From assembly GCA_019637225.1 (NCBI GenBank), contig JAHBWC010000046.1:1-64000 (forward strand): a stretch of DNA of 64,000 nucleotides, read 5' to 3'. Under the pieces are notes generated by a model. It had not been told where the DNA came from, ran no database searches, and worked only from the letters and a program-made list of their open reading frames with translations. Position 1 is the stretch's first letter. Every line of letters begins with the position of its first letter. The translations under genes and the position numbers were made by a program. The DNA is from Labilithrix sp. (lineage in GTDB: Bacteria > Myxococcota_A > Polyangia > Polyangiales > Polyangiaceae). Positions 25,073 to 34,602 of the stretch are shown one piece after another.

Positions 25073-25409
25073 ACGGGTCCTTCTCTTCCTCGACTTCGCC
25101 CGCCAGCCGCAGCGTGACGAGCTCCGCGAGGATCGCCGCCGGATCGGCCGCTCTCCCCGGCTCGCTGTACGAGAGCTCGGCGACGCGCTCCTCCCCCGCG
25201 CGGAAGACGACCACCTCCATGCCGTCGTCGCGGAGACTCTTCGCCTCCACGTAGTCCATGACCGTGCGCGTCCGCATCCCGTTGACCGAGAGGAGGATGT
25301 CACCGTAGCGAACCCCCGCGCGCGCGGCTGGCGTTCCCTCGAGCGCGCCGAGGACCGGCAGCCCCTCGAGCGCCTTGGCGAGATCGAACAGCGGTTTGCG
25401 CGCGATCAT
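25059..25409 (-). CDS. Small single-PDZ-domain protein
   Basis: 116 residues from ATG 25409, with GGAGG upstream. The longer open frame reaches through the hairpin spacer and was rejected. Residues about 15-90 form a PDZ domain: GLPVLGALEGTPAARAGVRYGDILLSVNGMRTRTV with the canonical G-x-R-x-GD motif, then YVEAKSLRDDGMEVVVFRAGEE. There is no signal peptide, so it is cytoplasmic, and it may scaffold C-terminal tails of neighbours. It lies downstream of the response-regulator/PATAN/Roadblock gene in the same direction, separated by a spacer with three hairpins. It may be expressed from the same transcript at a different level. Confidence 0.8.
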   Translation of the reverse strand: MIARKPLFDLAKALEGLPVLGALEGTPAARAGVRYGDILLSVNGMRTRTVMDYVEAKSLRDDGMEVVVFRAGEERVAELSYSEPGRAADPAAILAELVTLRLAGEVEEEKDPSRTS

Positions 25410-25443
25410 CCGAGGCCTCCTCCAGTCTGTCCCGACCTCTTCG

Positions 25444-25517
25444 CCGGCGCACGCACAATCCCTCGTGCGCCGGGGTGCCGGAGCGGAGGCAGCTCCGCTC
25501 CGGTGGACGGAGTCCAC
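25444..25517 (-). other. Three successive perfect hairpins in an operon spacer
   Basis: Hairpin 1: CCGGCGCACG (25444-25453) pairs with 25464-25473. Hairpin 2: CCGGAGCGGAG (25478-25488) pairs with 25493-25503 across GCAG. Hairpin 3: GTGGAC (25503-25508) pairs with 25512-25517. They fill most of the 124-bp gap between the response-regulator gene and the PDZ gene. They could terminate, attenuate or process the transcript. Confidence 0.6.
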
Positions 25518-25533
25518 GGAGGTGACGGGCGCT

Positions 25534-25893
25534 TCAGACCTGGAGTTCCTTCTCCACGTCGGCGAGCGCGATGCGCGCCATCGCGAGGTTCGAGCGCTGG
25601 CGATCGAGCGCGAGGTAGAAGAAGATCGTGGAGCGCGCGCGGAGGGGGCGGATCAGGTGGTACTGCTTGCCGAGCGTGATGAGGATGTCCTCGATGCCGT
25701 CCTTCAGCGCGAGGTTGCCCATCGTCTTGCGCTTCGCGCGGACGACCTCCGTGTTGCCCGCGGCCGCGACCTCCAGGTTGATGCCTCCTCCTCCTTCCGA
25801 GCCGAGGAGCATGCCGCTCTCGGAGTCGACCAGCGCCGCGCCGACGAATCCGTCGATCTGATTGAGCTTCGTGAGACTGTCCTTGATGTTCAT
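25534..25893 (-). CDS. Possible internal-start Roadblock/LC7 protein
   Basis: An in-frame ATG at 25893 (MNIKDSLTKLNQIDGFVG) is preceded by GGAGG (25899-25903 on the minus strand), five bases away. This is a better ribosome-binding site than that of the full-length gene. The 119-residue product would be a complete stand-alone Roadblock, closely comparable in layout to the separate Roadblock gene at 28411. Dual products from one gene, a receiver-coupled and a free form, are inferred. Annotation pipelines would miss the short form. Confidence 0.5.
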   Translation of the reverse strand: MNIKDSLTKLNQIDGFVGAALVDSESGMLLGSEGGGGINLEVAAAGNTEVVRAKRKTMGNLALKDGIEDILITLGKQYHLIRPLRARSTIFFYLALDRQRSNLAMARIALADVEKELQV

Positions 25894-26760
25894 GGTGACC
25901 TCCGGTGGCTGCACATGCCGTGGTGATGGGTATGTCGTCGATGAGATGCCCTGAGGGCTGCTCTCGTCCGTGAGCTGATCGAAGAAGGCGTCGACGTCGC
26001 TCTCGGGTGGAGGCGGCGCCTGGGACTGGGTCCAGCCCTTCGTGGTCGAGTGAGGCTCGTCGCGGCGGCGACGCTCGTCGATGCGGCGGCAGCTCTCCAT
26101 GAGGAGCTCCTGCCAGTCGGATTGAATGGAGCGCTCCGGCGCCTTCGCGCCGATCCGCATGCGGAACTCGCCTCCGCTCCACATCATGATCTGGTAAAAA
26201 GCGTCGTCACCGCGCGCGTCCACCGTGGCCGCGTGGAGGATCGCTCCGCGGTCGAACCACAGGCGCCCTTCGCCCGAGTGGTGGTCGACGACCAGCATTC
26301 CGGTCGCGCTCGAGAGCACGTAGAGCTGCACGATGTCCGGCAGCGTCTGCACGGAGATCGCGCCCGAGAAGCCGACCGGCCGAGCCGCGAGCGACTCGTC
26401 GACGAGCTCGAGGAATCGCTCGAACTCGAAGGGCTTCTCGATGAAGCCCGTGTAGGGCGCTCCGACGATGCGCTGGATGTCCGCCGTCTGGAACGCCGTC
26501 ATGACGACGACCGACAGCTCGGGCTGCTCGAGGCGCGCGGCGAGGATCAGATCGATGCCGCTCATGCCGGGCATGCGAACGTCGGCGACGAGCAGATCGA
26601 CCTGACCCTTGCGCAGCCGTTCGAGCGCGGCCTCGGCCGTGTTCTCCGTGTCGACGATCCAACTTGGACGAGCGCGCCCGAGCCGGTTCGAGAGAGACCA
26701 TGCGAGGACCTCCTCGTCGTCGACGAGGACGATCCTGCGTGAGTCCGCCGTCATCGTCAT
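25534..26760 (-). CDS. Response regulator - PATAN (DUF4388) - Roadblock fusion protein
   Basis: 408 residues from ATG 26760. Residues 1-125: receiver domain with acidic pocket VDDEE, phospho-acceptor D60 (LLVADVRMPG), T (MTAF) and K (EKPF). Residues about 135-240: PATAN/DUF4388 (LSSATGMLVVDHHSGEGRLWFDRGAILHAATVDARGDDAF). A Pro/Ser linker follows. Residues about 290-408: Roadblock/LC7 (KLNQIDGFVGAALVDSESGMLLGS, with ITLGKQYHLIRPL). Phosphorylation at D60 could control GTPase-binding Roadblock activity. A strong internal start (see separate entry) can also give the Roadblock part alone. It is divergent from the coiled-coil GTPase gene. Confidence 0.88.
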   Translation of the reverse strand: MTMTADSRRIVLVDDEEVLAWSLSNRLGRARPSWIVDTENTAEAALERLRKGQVDLLVADVRMPGMSGIDLILAARLEQPELSVVVMTAFQTADIQRIVGAPYTGFIEKPFEFERFLELVDESLAARPVGFSGAISVQTLPDIVQLYVLSSATGMLVVDHHSGEGRLWFDRGAILHAATVDARGDDAFYQIMMWSGGEFRMRIGAKAPERSIQSDWQELLMESCRRIDERRRRDEPHSTTKGWTQSQAPPPPESDVDAFFDQLTDESSPQGISSTTYPSPRHVQPPEVTMNIKDSLTKLNQIDGFVGAALVDSESGMLLGSEGGGGINLEVAAAGNTEVVRAKRKTMGNLALKDGIEDILITLGKQYHLIRPLRARSTIFFYLALDRQRSNLAMARIALADVEKELQV

Positions 26761-27021
26761 CGCGCTCGACGCGAAGCACCCCGTGTGCCATCGCGAAACG
26801 CGCGTCTCCGCGGATCGTGGGCTTCGCGCGTGACCGCCTGCCGTGTCCCGATTCTGCACAAGGCGTCCAGCGCATGGACGAGCGACCGGTCGCGGGCCCG
26901 CCGTGCGCCGCGCCCGCCGCCACCGCTACCGCGGATCGCCGCGCGCGCTCCGCGTGGAACGCTCGTTGCGAGGGACACCGACTCGAGCCGGCCCGACGGT
27001 GGGCGCGCTCGAGAGGACACG

Positions 27022-28368
27022 ATGGCCTACCTCAACGTCCGCGAGCGTAAGATCGAGACGAAGATCGCGTACGTCGGCCCCGGCCTCGCCGGCAAGACGA
27101 CCAGCCTTCATCGCATCAAGAGCGACGAGGCGCGAGGACGAGCCGGCGACGTCGCGCTCGAGGGCGACACGCTCTCGCTCGAATGGCGCCCTCTCCAGAT
27201 GGACCGGTTCAACGACTGCGACCTCGCGGTGAAGCTCGTCGCCTCGAAAGGAGCGATCTCGACCGATCGGCTGGACGGGCTGCTCGAAGACGCCGACGGC
27301 GTCGTCGTGGTCGTCGACGCGACGCCGTCCGCTCAAGAGGAGAATCGACGCGCCGTGATGCTCGTGCGCGAGGCGCTCTCGCGAACGAGCGCCCCGTCGG
27401 TGCCCGTCGTCGTGCAGCTGAACAAGAGCGACCTCGCGGACGCGCTCCCCGCCAGCGAGGTCGCCAGGGCAATCGCGGTGAGTGAGGACGACGCCGAGCG
27501 CGAGTGGCCCGTGGTCACGGCTTCGGCGGTGCGCGGCGAGGGCGTCGTCGAGGCGCTCGAGATCGCGCTCGCCAGCGTCATCGAGGCGATGAAGGCGAAG
27601 GCCCAGGCCGGCTCGACCGCCGCGATCGCGCCTAAGATCGAGCACAATCCGCTGCTCGGCGCGCTCCGCGACATCCTTCGCGAGACGGTGTCGGAGCACA
27701 TGGCCGCGGTGAGGCACGAGATCGCGGAGGCCGTGACCGCGAAGCTCGGACAGGCGCACGACGCGATCGAGGAGCTCCGCGCGGAGATGCGGATGCTCGC
27801 GAAGGAGAGAGAGAGAGCGGTCGAGGCCCAAGCGGCCGCGATCACGGAGCTCGCGCGCCTGGTCGCGGAGGTCCACGCTGCGTCGCTCCAGGGTTGCACG
27901 CTCGAGGACCTCGCCGCGAGCGAGGCGCGCCTCAGGGACGGCATGGCCTCGCAGTCGCGGGTCGATCGCGAGCACATCACATCCGTCGCCTCGGTGCTCC
28001 GGAGGAGCGTCGAGACCATCGCGGTGGACGTGAAGAAGCAGGACACGCTCGAGCGACAGACGCGACTCTTGACGGAGCTCGGCGCGCTTCAGGCGAAGGT
28101 CGACGCGCTGTCGGCCGCGGTCGAGCCCGCCGCCGTCGCCGTCAGGGGCGTACCGGCTCAGATCGGCGCGCTGGAAAAGGTCGTGGAGCGCGGCCTCCAC
28201 GGCACGCTCGTGCCGCGGCTCGCGAAGCTCGAGGACTCGGTGCAAGTCATGCACGTCGACTCGAGCGAATCGTTCCAGCGCACCGACGCACGCACGAGCG
28301 AGATTCAGGGTGGCCTGAACGAGCTCCTCGAAGAGCTCAGGCGCCGCAAGAAGGGCTGGTTCAGCTGA
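27022..28368 (+). CDS. MglA-like small GTPase with degenerate G3 and long coiled-coil tail
   Basis: 448 residues from ATG 27022. Residues 1-185 are an MglA/Ras-like G domain: P-loop GPGLAGKT (19-26), NKSD (134-137) and a TASA-type G5. At the G3 position, where MglA has VPGQ, it reads VASKGAIS (73-80), so the usual switch II motif is absent and hydrolysis or switching is doubtful. Residues about 205-440 are long amphipathic helices (AEMRMLAKERERAVEAQAAAITELARLV), a coiled coil for oligomerisation. It ends in RRRKKGWFS. The next gene is a Roadblock protein 42 bp downstream. MglA-type GTPases use Roadblock proteins such as MglB as partners in polarity and motility. Confidence 0.82.
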   Translation: MAYLNVRERKIETKIAYVGPGLAGKTTSLHRIKSDEARGRAGDVALEGDTLSLEWRPLQMDRFNDCDLAVKLVASKGAISTDRLDGLLEDADGVVVVVDATPSAQEENRRAVMLVREALSRTSAPSVPVVVQLNKSDLADALPASEVARAIAVSEDDAEREWPVVTASAVRGEGVVEALEIALASVIEAMKAKAQAGSTAAIAPKIEHNPLLGALRDILRETVSEHMAAVRHEIAEAVTAKLGQAHDAIEELRAEMRMLAKERERAVEAQAAAITELARLVAEVHAASLQGCTLEDLAASEARLRDGMASQSRVDREHITSVASVLRRSVETIAVDVKKQDTLERQTRLLTELGALQAKVDALSAAVEPAAVAVRGVPAQIGALEKVVERGLHGTLVPRLAKLEDSVQVMHVDSSESFQRTDARTSEIQGGLNELLEELRRRKKGWFS

Positions 28369-28410
28369 CCGAACGGCTGAACGCGAACGACAACCGGAGG
28401 AGAGACATCC

Positions 28411-28782
28411 ATGGCCAACGACAAGGAAGTGACCGAAGTCTTCGAGCACTTCGCCAATGACATTCCCGGCTTCATCGGGGCATCGCTCGTCGACCTCGAC
28501 TCGGGCATGACGCTCGCCGTGAAGGCGAGTCGACCGGACTTCGATCTGGCCGTCGCGAGCGCCTACAACAGCGAGCTCGTGAAGCAGAAGATGAAGATCA
28601 TGAAGGCTCTCAACCTCAAGACCAACCTCGAGGACATGATCCTCACGCTCGGTGACCAGATCCATTTCTTGAGGATCGTCTCGCCCACGATGTTCATCTA
28701 TCTCGCCGCCGAGCGCTCGGTCGCGAACATCGCGATCGTCCGCACGGTCGTCAACAAGCACGCCGCGCGCGTGATGGACTGA
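28411..28782 (+). CDS. Roadblock/LC7 (MglB-like) protein
   Basis: 123 residues; GGAGGAGA precedes the ATG. It is a complete Roadblock/LC7 domain: FANDIPGFIGASLVDLDSGMTLAVKAS, central helix, then ILTLGDQIHFLRIVSPTMFIYLAAERSVANIAIVRTVV. Roadblock proteins bind small GTPases, and MglB activates MglA in Myxococcus. Here it follows the coiled-coil GTPase and precedes a second, Roadblock-like small gene in a plus-strand series. It closely resembles the Roadblock part of the response-regulator fusion. It is cytoplasmic. Which of the two island GTPases it serves cannot be told from sequence. Confidence 0.9.
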   Translation: MANDKEVTEVFEHFANDIPGFIGASLVDLDSGMTLAVKASRPDFDLAVASAYNSELVKQKMKIMKALNLKTNLEDMILTLGDQIHFLRIVSPTMFIYLAAERSVANIAIVRTVVNKHAARVMD

Positions 28783-28793
28783 CGGAGCCGGTC

Positions 28794-29171
28794 GTGAACC
28801 TCGACGGCATCATGGAAGATGCGCTGAAAGGGGGCCCTGACGCCGTCGCGATCGCGTGCGCGGACGTGCGCGCCGGTTTCGTGCTCGGGGCCTCGGCTCG
28901 CGGCGACGCCGAGCGCGATGCGGCGACCAGCGCGGCGGCGTGCGCCGCGCAGCTCTGCGCGACGCCACGGCTCGGCGCCGATCCCGACTGTGACGAGGAC
29001 GTCGACGGAACGAGCGCGCTCGTCGTCTCCTCGAGCTGGATCCACGCGTACGCCCGCGTCGCTCGGAAGCCGGAGCTCGTCATCGTCGGCGTTGCTCGAG
29101 GCGACGCCAACGTCGCCCTCCTCCTCGACTGGGTGAAACGCGTCGCGGGTGGGCTCGAGGCCGTGGCGTGA
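28794..29171 (+). CDS. Small protein, possibly a divergent Roadblock fold
   Basis: 125 residues; GTG start at 28794, twelve bases after the previous stop. The layout, IMEDALKGGPDAVAIACADVRAGFVLG followed by ELVIVGVARGDANVALLLDWVKRV, recalls the beta-alpha-beta pattern of Roadblock proteins (final strand, then N.a.LL helix), but identity is low. The stop overlaps the GTG of the PATAN gene (GTGA), so the two are coupled. If it is Roadblock-like, the operon has two partner modules in tandem. The function is otherwise unknown. Confidence 0.5.
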   Translation: MNLDGIMEDALKGGPDAVAIACADVRAGFVLGASARGDAERDAATSAAACAAQLCATPRLGADPDCDEDVDGTSALVVSSSWIHAYARVARKPELVIVGVARGDANVALLLDWVKRVAGGLEAVA

Positions 29172-30034
29172 CGGCGCCGGTCTCCTCCCGAGAGACCGGC
29201 CTCCAGTTCGCGGTGCGCAACGCCGTCGACGTCTGCGCGTTCGTCGATCGTCTCTCCCACGACGCCGCGGGCGAGATCCTCGTCGCGCGCGAGGGCACCT
29301 TGGCCCGCGGTGCCGTCTTCGTCGAGGGTGGACGGGTGTGCTGGGCCGCGGCGCGCGGCCTCGCGCCCCGACTCACCGAGCTGCTGATCAGGTCGTCGGG
29401 CGTCGACGCCGAGACCATGGAATCGAACTTTCGTCACTGCAAGCTCGCGGGAGTCCCGCTCGGCGAGCTGCTCGTCGCGCGCGGGCTCGTGCGCGACGCC
29501 GAGCTTCGCGCCGCGCTCCTCCAGCACACGATCGAGTCGATGGACGCACTGTGCCACGAGGACGCTTCGGCCTCCTGGCGTCCCCGTCCCGGCGGGTACA
29601 GCCCACGGTTCACGTTCACGACCTCCGAGGTCCTCGCCCGTTCGCTGGGGCACGCGCACCGCGGGCTCGCGGCCGCCTCCGATCGCGCGCTCGACGTCTT
29701 CTCGAACGCTCCTCCGGGCGAGTGGGGCGCTGCGTTCATCCGGGGCGGGGCATTCGCTGCGCCGTCGCCGATCGCCGCGCGCGGCTTCCTGCCCGAGACG
29801 GCGGCCGCCGTGCTGCGCGTAGGCAAGTGGGCGGCATCGGCGCTCGATGTCGCGGCCACGTTCCAGAGCGAGGACGCCTTTCTCACGGCGATGGAGGCCG
29901 GCGGATCCTCGCTCGTCGCCTGGCGCCACGACCAGACGATCATCGCCGGTCGCGTGTGGGCGCAGGGCCCCGCGCGCATCCTCAACCACCGCGCGACGCT
30001 GCGACGGCGCGCGCGAACGGCTTCCCAGGACTGA
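29168..30034 (+). CDS. PATAN/DUF4388-type protein
   Basis: 288 residues; it starts at GTG 29168 overlapping the previous stop. Residues about 30-80 (GEILVAREGTLARGAVFVEGGRVCWAAARG) have the DUF4388/PATAN look: strand, G-x-x-G, E-x-G-R-x-x-x-A. The following helices (LLIRSSGVDAETMESNF...LGELLVARGLVRDAELRAALLQHT) resemble the general secretion pathway E-like N-terminal/PATAN helical extension. The rest is helical without known motifs. PATAN domains accompany receivers, Roadblocks and GTPases in myxobacteria and cyanobacteria. It lies between the Roadblock pair and the second GTPase. Confidence 0.6.
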   Translation: MTAPVSSRETGLQFAVRNAVDVCAFVDRLSHDAAGEILVAREGTLARGAVFVEGGRVCWAAARGLAPRLTELLIRSSGVDAETMESNFRHCKLAGVPLGELLVARGLVRDAELRAALLQHTIESMDALCHEDASASWRPRPGGYSPRFTFTTSEVLARSLGHAHRGLAAASDRALDVFSNAPPGEWGAAFIRGGAFAAPSPIAARGFLPETAAAVLRVGKWAASALDVAATFQSEDAFLTAMEAGGSSLVAWRHDQTIIAGRVWAQGPARILNHRATLRRRARTASQD

Positions 30035-30079
30035 GCGGTCCGAAGCCGAGCGTGAGGCTCCCAAGACCGAGGCGTGAAG

Positions 30080-31603
30080 ATGGCTGTCTTCGATCCGTCG
30101 GAACAGAGAATATGCGTGCGCGTCGTCTACGACGGCGCCGCGGGCGCCGGCAAGACGACCAACCTGAGGCAGCTCGGAGGTCATTTCGCCGCGCAGCGGA
30201 CGACGGAGGTCTCGTCCCCCGCCGAGCTCCGTGGACGCACGCTCTACTTCGACTGGCTGCAGATCGCTGCAGGCGCAGTCTGCGGCTTCCCGCTCATCTG
30301 TCAGGTCATCAGCGTTCCGGGCCAGGCCGCCTTCACGGCGCGTCGCCGTCACTTGCTCGCCGCCGCAGACGTCGTCGTCTTCGTCTGCGACAGCTCGCGG
30401 AGCGCGGTGCGACGCGCGCTCGATGCCCTCCTGCTCGCAGACGAGCTGATCCTGCCCACGGGCGAGCCCATGCCGGTCGTGATCCAGGCGAACAAGCAGG
30501 ACCGGGTCGACGCGATCGACGGCAAGGCGCTGCTCGCGGCCGTACAGCGCCCCTCCGTCCACGTCGTGGAGGCGATCGCGACGGAGGGCATCGGCGTCCT
30601 CGACACGTTCGTCTCCGCCGTCAGGACGGCGGCGCGGGCCATCCAGGGTCGCGTCGATCGCGATGAGCTGCGCATCCCCGTGCGGCGCGCGGAGGACGAG
30701 CACCAGCTGCTCGCGCAGGTGGCGTCGGTCCCCATCGATCGCTACGGCGCCGCCGAGCTCTTGCTCGAAGAGGCGAGCGCCGCGTGCCTCATGGAGGTCG
30801 AGCCGAGGCCCCAGGCGATCGTCGTGGAGCCTACCGACGAGCGCCGGAGGCCCGCCGAGTCGGGGAGCGTCGACGTGGCGCCGCTGCCGAACGCCGAGGT
30901 CCCCACCGGATTCATCTGGCCAGCGCACACCGGGCGCGCGATGTTGCGCACCCTCGGCCTCGACGAGGTGGTCACCGTGGGGCCGACCGGGGTAAGCCAC
31001 GCCACCGAAGGGCACGTCCTGTCGACGTCGCTCGAGTCGTGCTTCGCCGACCCCGACGCCGCGCGACAAGCGCTCGTCCGCGCGGCGCGGGAACGAACGC
31101 AGCTCGAGTCGCTCCTCGTGAGCGACACCGTTCTGGTCGTGCAGCCCGCGGAGAGCGGCTCGTTTTGGCTCTGGACGGTCACTCCGCGAACCGATCTCGT
31201 CGCGAAGTGGCTCGCCCACGATCGTCCCACGCGGACCGAGCTGCTCGGCTCGGCGATCGTGAGCGCGGTGTCGGTCGCGCTGCGTCACGGGCTCGCGTTC
31301 ACGCCGAGCATCCACGCGTTCGGGGTGCAGCGAGGCAGCGTTCGGTACGCGGGCGCGACCGCCGCCACGGAGGCGCGGGTCGAGTCGGCGATCGCCCTGC
31401 TCCTCGGAGCGATCGCCGACGTCTCGAAGATCGACGACGCCGACGTGGACCTCTTCGTCGAGGTGCTCGAGCGCAGGATCGAGACCCAGCTGAGCGCCGA
31501 CGAGATCGCCGCGATCGCCGGCGACTGTCCTCCAGCGGCCGGCCTCGACGGGGCGAGGGCCCGCCTCATCCGTACGATCCGACGCGTCGGCGAGGCAGCA
31601 TGA
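30080..31603 (+). CDS. MglA-like small GTPase with long C-terminal extension
   Basis: 507 residues from ATG 30080 (GTG 30074 is an alternative; GAGG is better spaced for the ATG). The G domain is intact: P-loop GAAGAGKT (19-26), VPGQ (79-82), VFVCDSS after it, NKQD (138-141). As in MglA, TLYFDWL precedes switch II. Residues about 200-505 contain a domain beginning TGFIWPAHTGRAMLRTL, seen in other myxobacterial GTPases but unnamed, with a Trp-rich strand block (FWLWTVTPRTDLV). It is cytoplasmic. Its stop overlaps the histidine-kinase start (ATGA), tying GTPase and kinase output together. Confidence 0.85.
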   Translation: MAVFDPSEQRICVRVVYDGAAGAGKTTNLRQLGGHFAAQRTTEVSSPAELRGRTLYFDWLQIAAGAVCGFPLICQVISVPGQAAFTARRRHLLAAADVVVFVCDSSRSAVRRALDALLLADELILPTGEPMPVVIQANKQDRVDAIDGKALLAAVQRPSVHVVEAIATEGIGVLDTFVSAVRTAARAIQGRVDRDELRIPVRRAEDEHQLLAQVASVPIDRYGAAELLLEEASAACLMEVEPRPQAIVVEPTDERRRPAESGSVDVAPLPNAEVPTGFIWPAHTGRAMLRTLGLDEVVTVGPTGVSHATEGHVLSTSLESCFADPDAARQALVRAARERTQLESLLVSDTVLVVQPAESGSFWLWTVTPRTDLVAKWLAHDRPTRTELLGSAIVSAVSVALRHGLAFTPSIHAFGVQRGSVRYAGATAATEARVESAIALLLGAIADVSKIDDADVDLFVEVLERRIETQLSADEIAAIAGDCPPAAGLDGARARLIRTIRRVGEAA

Positions 31604-32805
31604 TGCGGTGGACGACCGACCACCCACGCCTCGTCGCGGCGATCCGTCGCGCGTCCGACGCTCGGCGTCCGTCGACCGCCGCCGTGCAGGCCGTCAACAG
31701 CTCGACAGAGGCGCTGGCGGAGAGGATGCTCGCGCGTGAAGCGTTCCACCACGCCGTCCTCGACGGCATCGAGATGGGCATCGTCACGACGGACCCTTCG
31801 GGGACGATCACCTTCGTCAACCGTACCGGCCGCGATCTGTTGCACCTGAGCGAGGCGAGCGGCGGTGACGTGCGCGGCATCCTCGGTCTCCGACGCTCGC
31901 CCGAGGAGCTCTTGCAGGCCACGCCGAAGCTCGCCTACGTGCTCACCACGCTGGCCGGCCACGAGATCGACCTCGAGCTCTCCGTGAGCCGCGCCGACGG
32001 ACGGGGCGGCGAGGCGGGCTACTTCTTCATCTTCCGTGACATGCGCGAGGAGAAGACGCGCTCGGCGGAGCGCGAGCGCTTCGAGCGACTCGTCGCCATC
32101 GGCACGATGGTGGCGGGCTTCGCGCACGAGGTGCGCAATCCGGTCGCCGCCCTTCGCTCCCTCGCGGAGTCTCTCGCCGAGGAGCTGTCGGACGCGAAGG
32201 TGACGGTGCCGCACGTCAGCCGGATGCTCCAGGTCCTCGAGCGGATCGAGCGACTGGTGCGTACGTCGCTCCAGTTCGGCCGGCCGGCAGCGCCGCGACG
32301 CACGCGAAAGCGCCCGTGGACGCTGGTCGCCGAGGCCCTCGGCGAGACCGGTGTCCGAACGCGCGCGCTGGGTGGAGAGATTCGGCTCGACATCGGACCC
32401 GAGCTCCCCGACGTCTTCGTCGACGATACGCAGCTCGTCCAGGTGCTCGTCATCCTGATCGACAACGCCCTCGACTCGACCGGTTCACCGGGCGGCGTGC
32501 TGGTACGCGTGGTGCGCGGACACTCGACGCGCGACGCGCTACCCCTCGCGCAGGATCGAGCGAAGGACGACAGCCCGCCACCGAACAGGCCCGTCGTGCG
32601 CTTCGAGGTTCGCGACAACGGTCCCGGAGTCCCCGCGGAGATCCTCGGACGCATCTTCGACCCCTTCTTCACGACGAAGGCCTCCGGGACGGGACTCGGC
32701 CTGTCGATCGCTCAGCACATCGTGAGCGAAAACGGCGGATCGCTCGAGGTGAGCTCGCCACGTGGAGGCCCGACGACCTTCGCGGTCGTCATCCCGGCGA
32801 GCTGA
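31600..32805 (+). CDS. PAS-domain sensor histidine kinase
   Basis: 401 residues; ATG 31600 overlaps the GTPase stop by four bases. PAS domain about 45-150 (AVLDGIEMGIVTTDPSGTITFVNRTGRDLL). DHp with H176 in MVAGFAHEVRNPVAALRSL. CA domain with N-box (LIDNALDST), G1 (DNGPGVP), F-box (FDPFFTTK) and G2 (GTGLGLSIAQH). There is no membrane segment, so it is a cytoplasmic NtrB-type kinase. The next gene, on the opposite strand and convergent, is a sigma-54 activator, its most likely response regulator. Translational coupling to the GTPase suggests GTPase-modulated kinase activity, which is an inference. Confidence 0.92.
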   Translation: MMRWTTDHPRLVAAIRRASDARRPSTAAVQAVNSSTEALAERMLAREAFHHAVLDGIEMGIVTTDPSGTITFVNRTGRDLLHLSEASGGDVRGILGLRRSPEELLQATPKLAYVLTTLAGHEIDLELSVSRADGRGGEAGYFFIFRDMREEKTRSAERERFERLVAIGTMVAGFAHEVRNPVAALRSLAESLAEELSDAKVTVPHVSRMLQVLERIERLVRTSLQFGRPAAPRRTRKRPWTLVAEALGETGVRTRALGGEIRLDIGPELPDVFVDDTQLVQVLVILIDNALDSTGSPGGVLVRVVRGHSTRDALPLAQDRAKDDSPPPNRPVVRFEVRDNGPGVPAEILGRIFDPFFTTKASGTGLGLSIAQHIVSENGGSLEVSSPRGGPTTFAVVIPAS

Positions 32806-32826
32806 GCCGACGAGGCGACGAGCGCC

Positions 32827-34260
<1,434 letters not shown>

Positions 34261-34602
34261 GAGGCCAACGCTCACTATAACTCGAGAGCACCTCGGGCCT
34301 CGACCGGTTCTTGCTGCGGCGGAGGCAGATGCGAGAGCGATCCGCGCTCGCGACGACGGATTCTCGCGAATACGAAGCGCGTTCCGCGAGCGCGGAGAGA
34401 CTTGTCCAGATTCTGGACTGACGTCGTTCGATGACAGCTGAGCTGCGGACGCGCTTCGCAGACTCGACCGTGCAGTCGGCGGGAGGCTCTCGGTGACGGG
34501 TGCGCTAGCATCGCGCCGATGCTCGCCGTGACCTCGAGCGGGCATCCTCCCTCTCGTGCCTTCGATGGGCCGTGAGGCGGCGCTGCCCTCTCTCCGCGGT
34601 CG
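34261..34602. other. Divergent intergenic region with one palindrome
   Basis: No gene was found. The stretch holds the minus-strand start region of the sigma-54 activator (TATAGT on the minus strand, 34274-34279) and a 15-bp palindrome GTCCAGATTCTGGAC (34404-34418). The hybrid-kinase gene starts at its right end. Confidence 0.5.
34404..34418. promoter_or_regulatory. Palindrome GTCCAG-ATT-CTGGAC, possible operator
   Basis: Perfect 6-bp arms around ATT, in the spacer between the divergent sigma-54 activator and hybrid kinase genes. The position suits an enhancer or operator site for the adjacent NtrC-type regulator. Binding is inferred only. Confidence 0.45.

Noticed and set aside
28751-31627. 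958-residue minus-strand frame across the GTPase/PATAN genes
   Set aside because: Antisense shadow; the plus-strand genes have intact motifs and overlaps.
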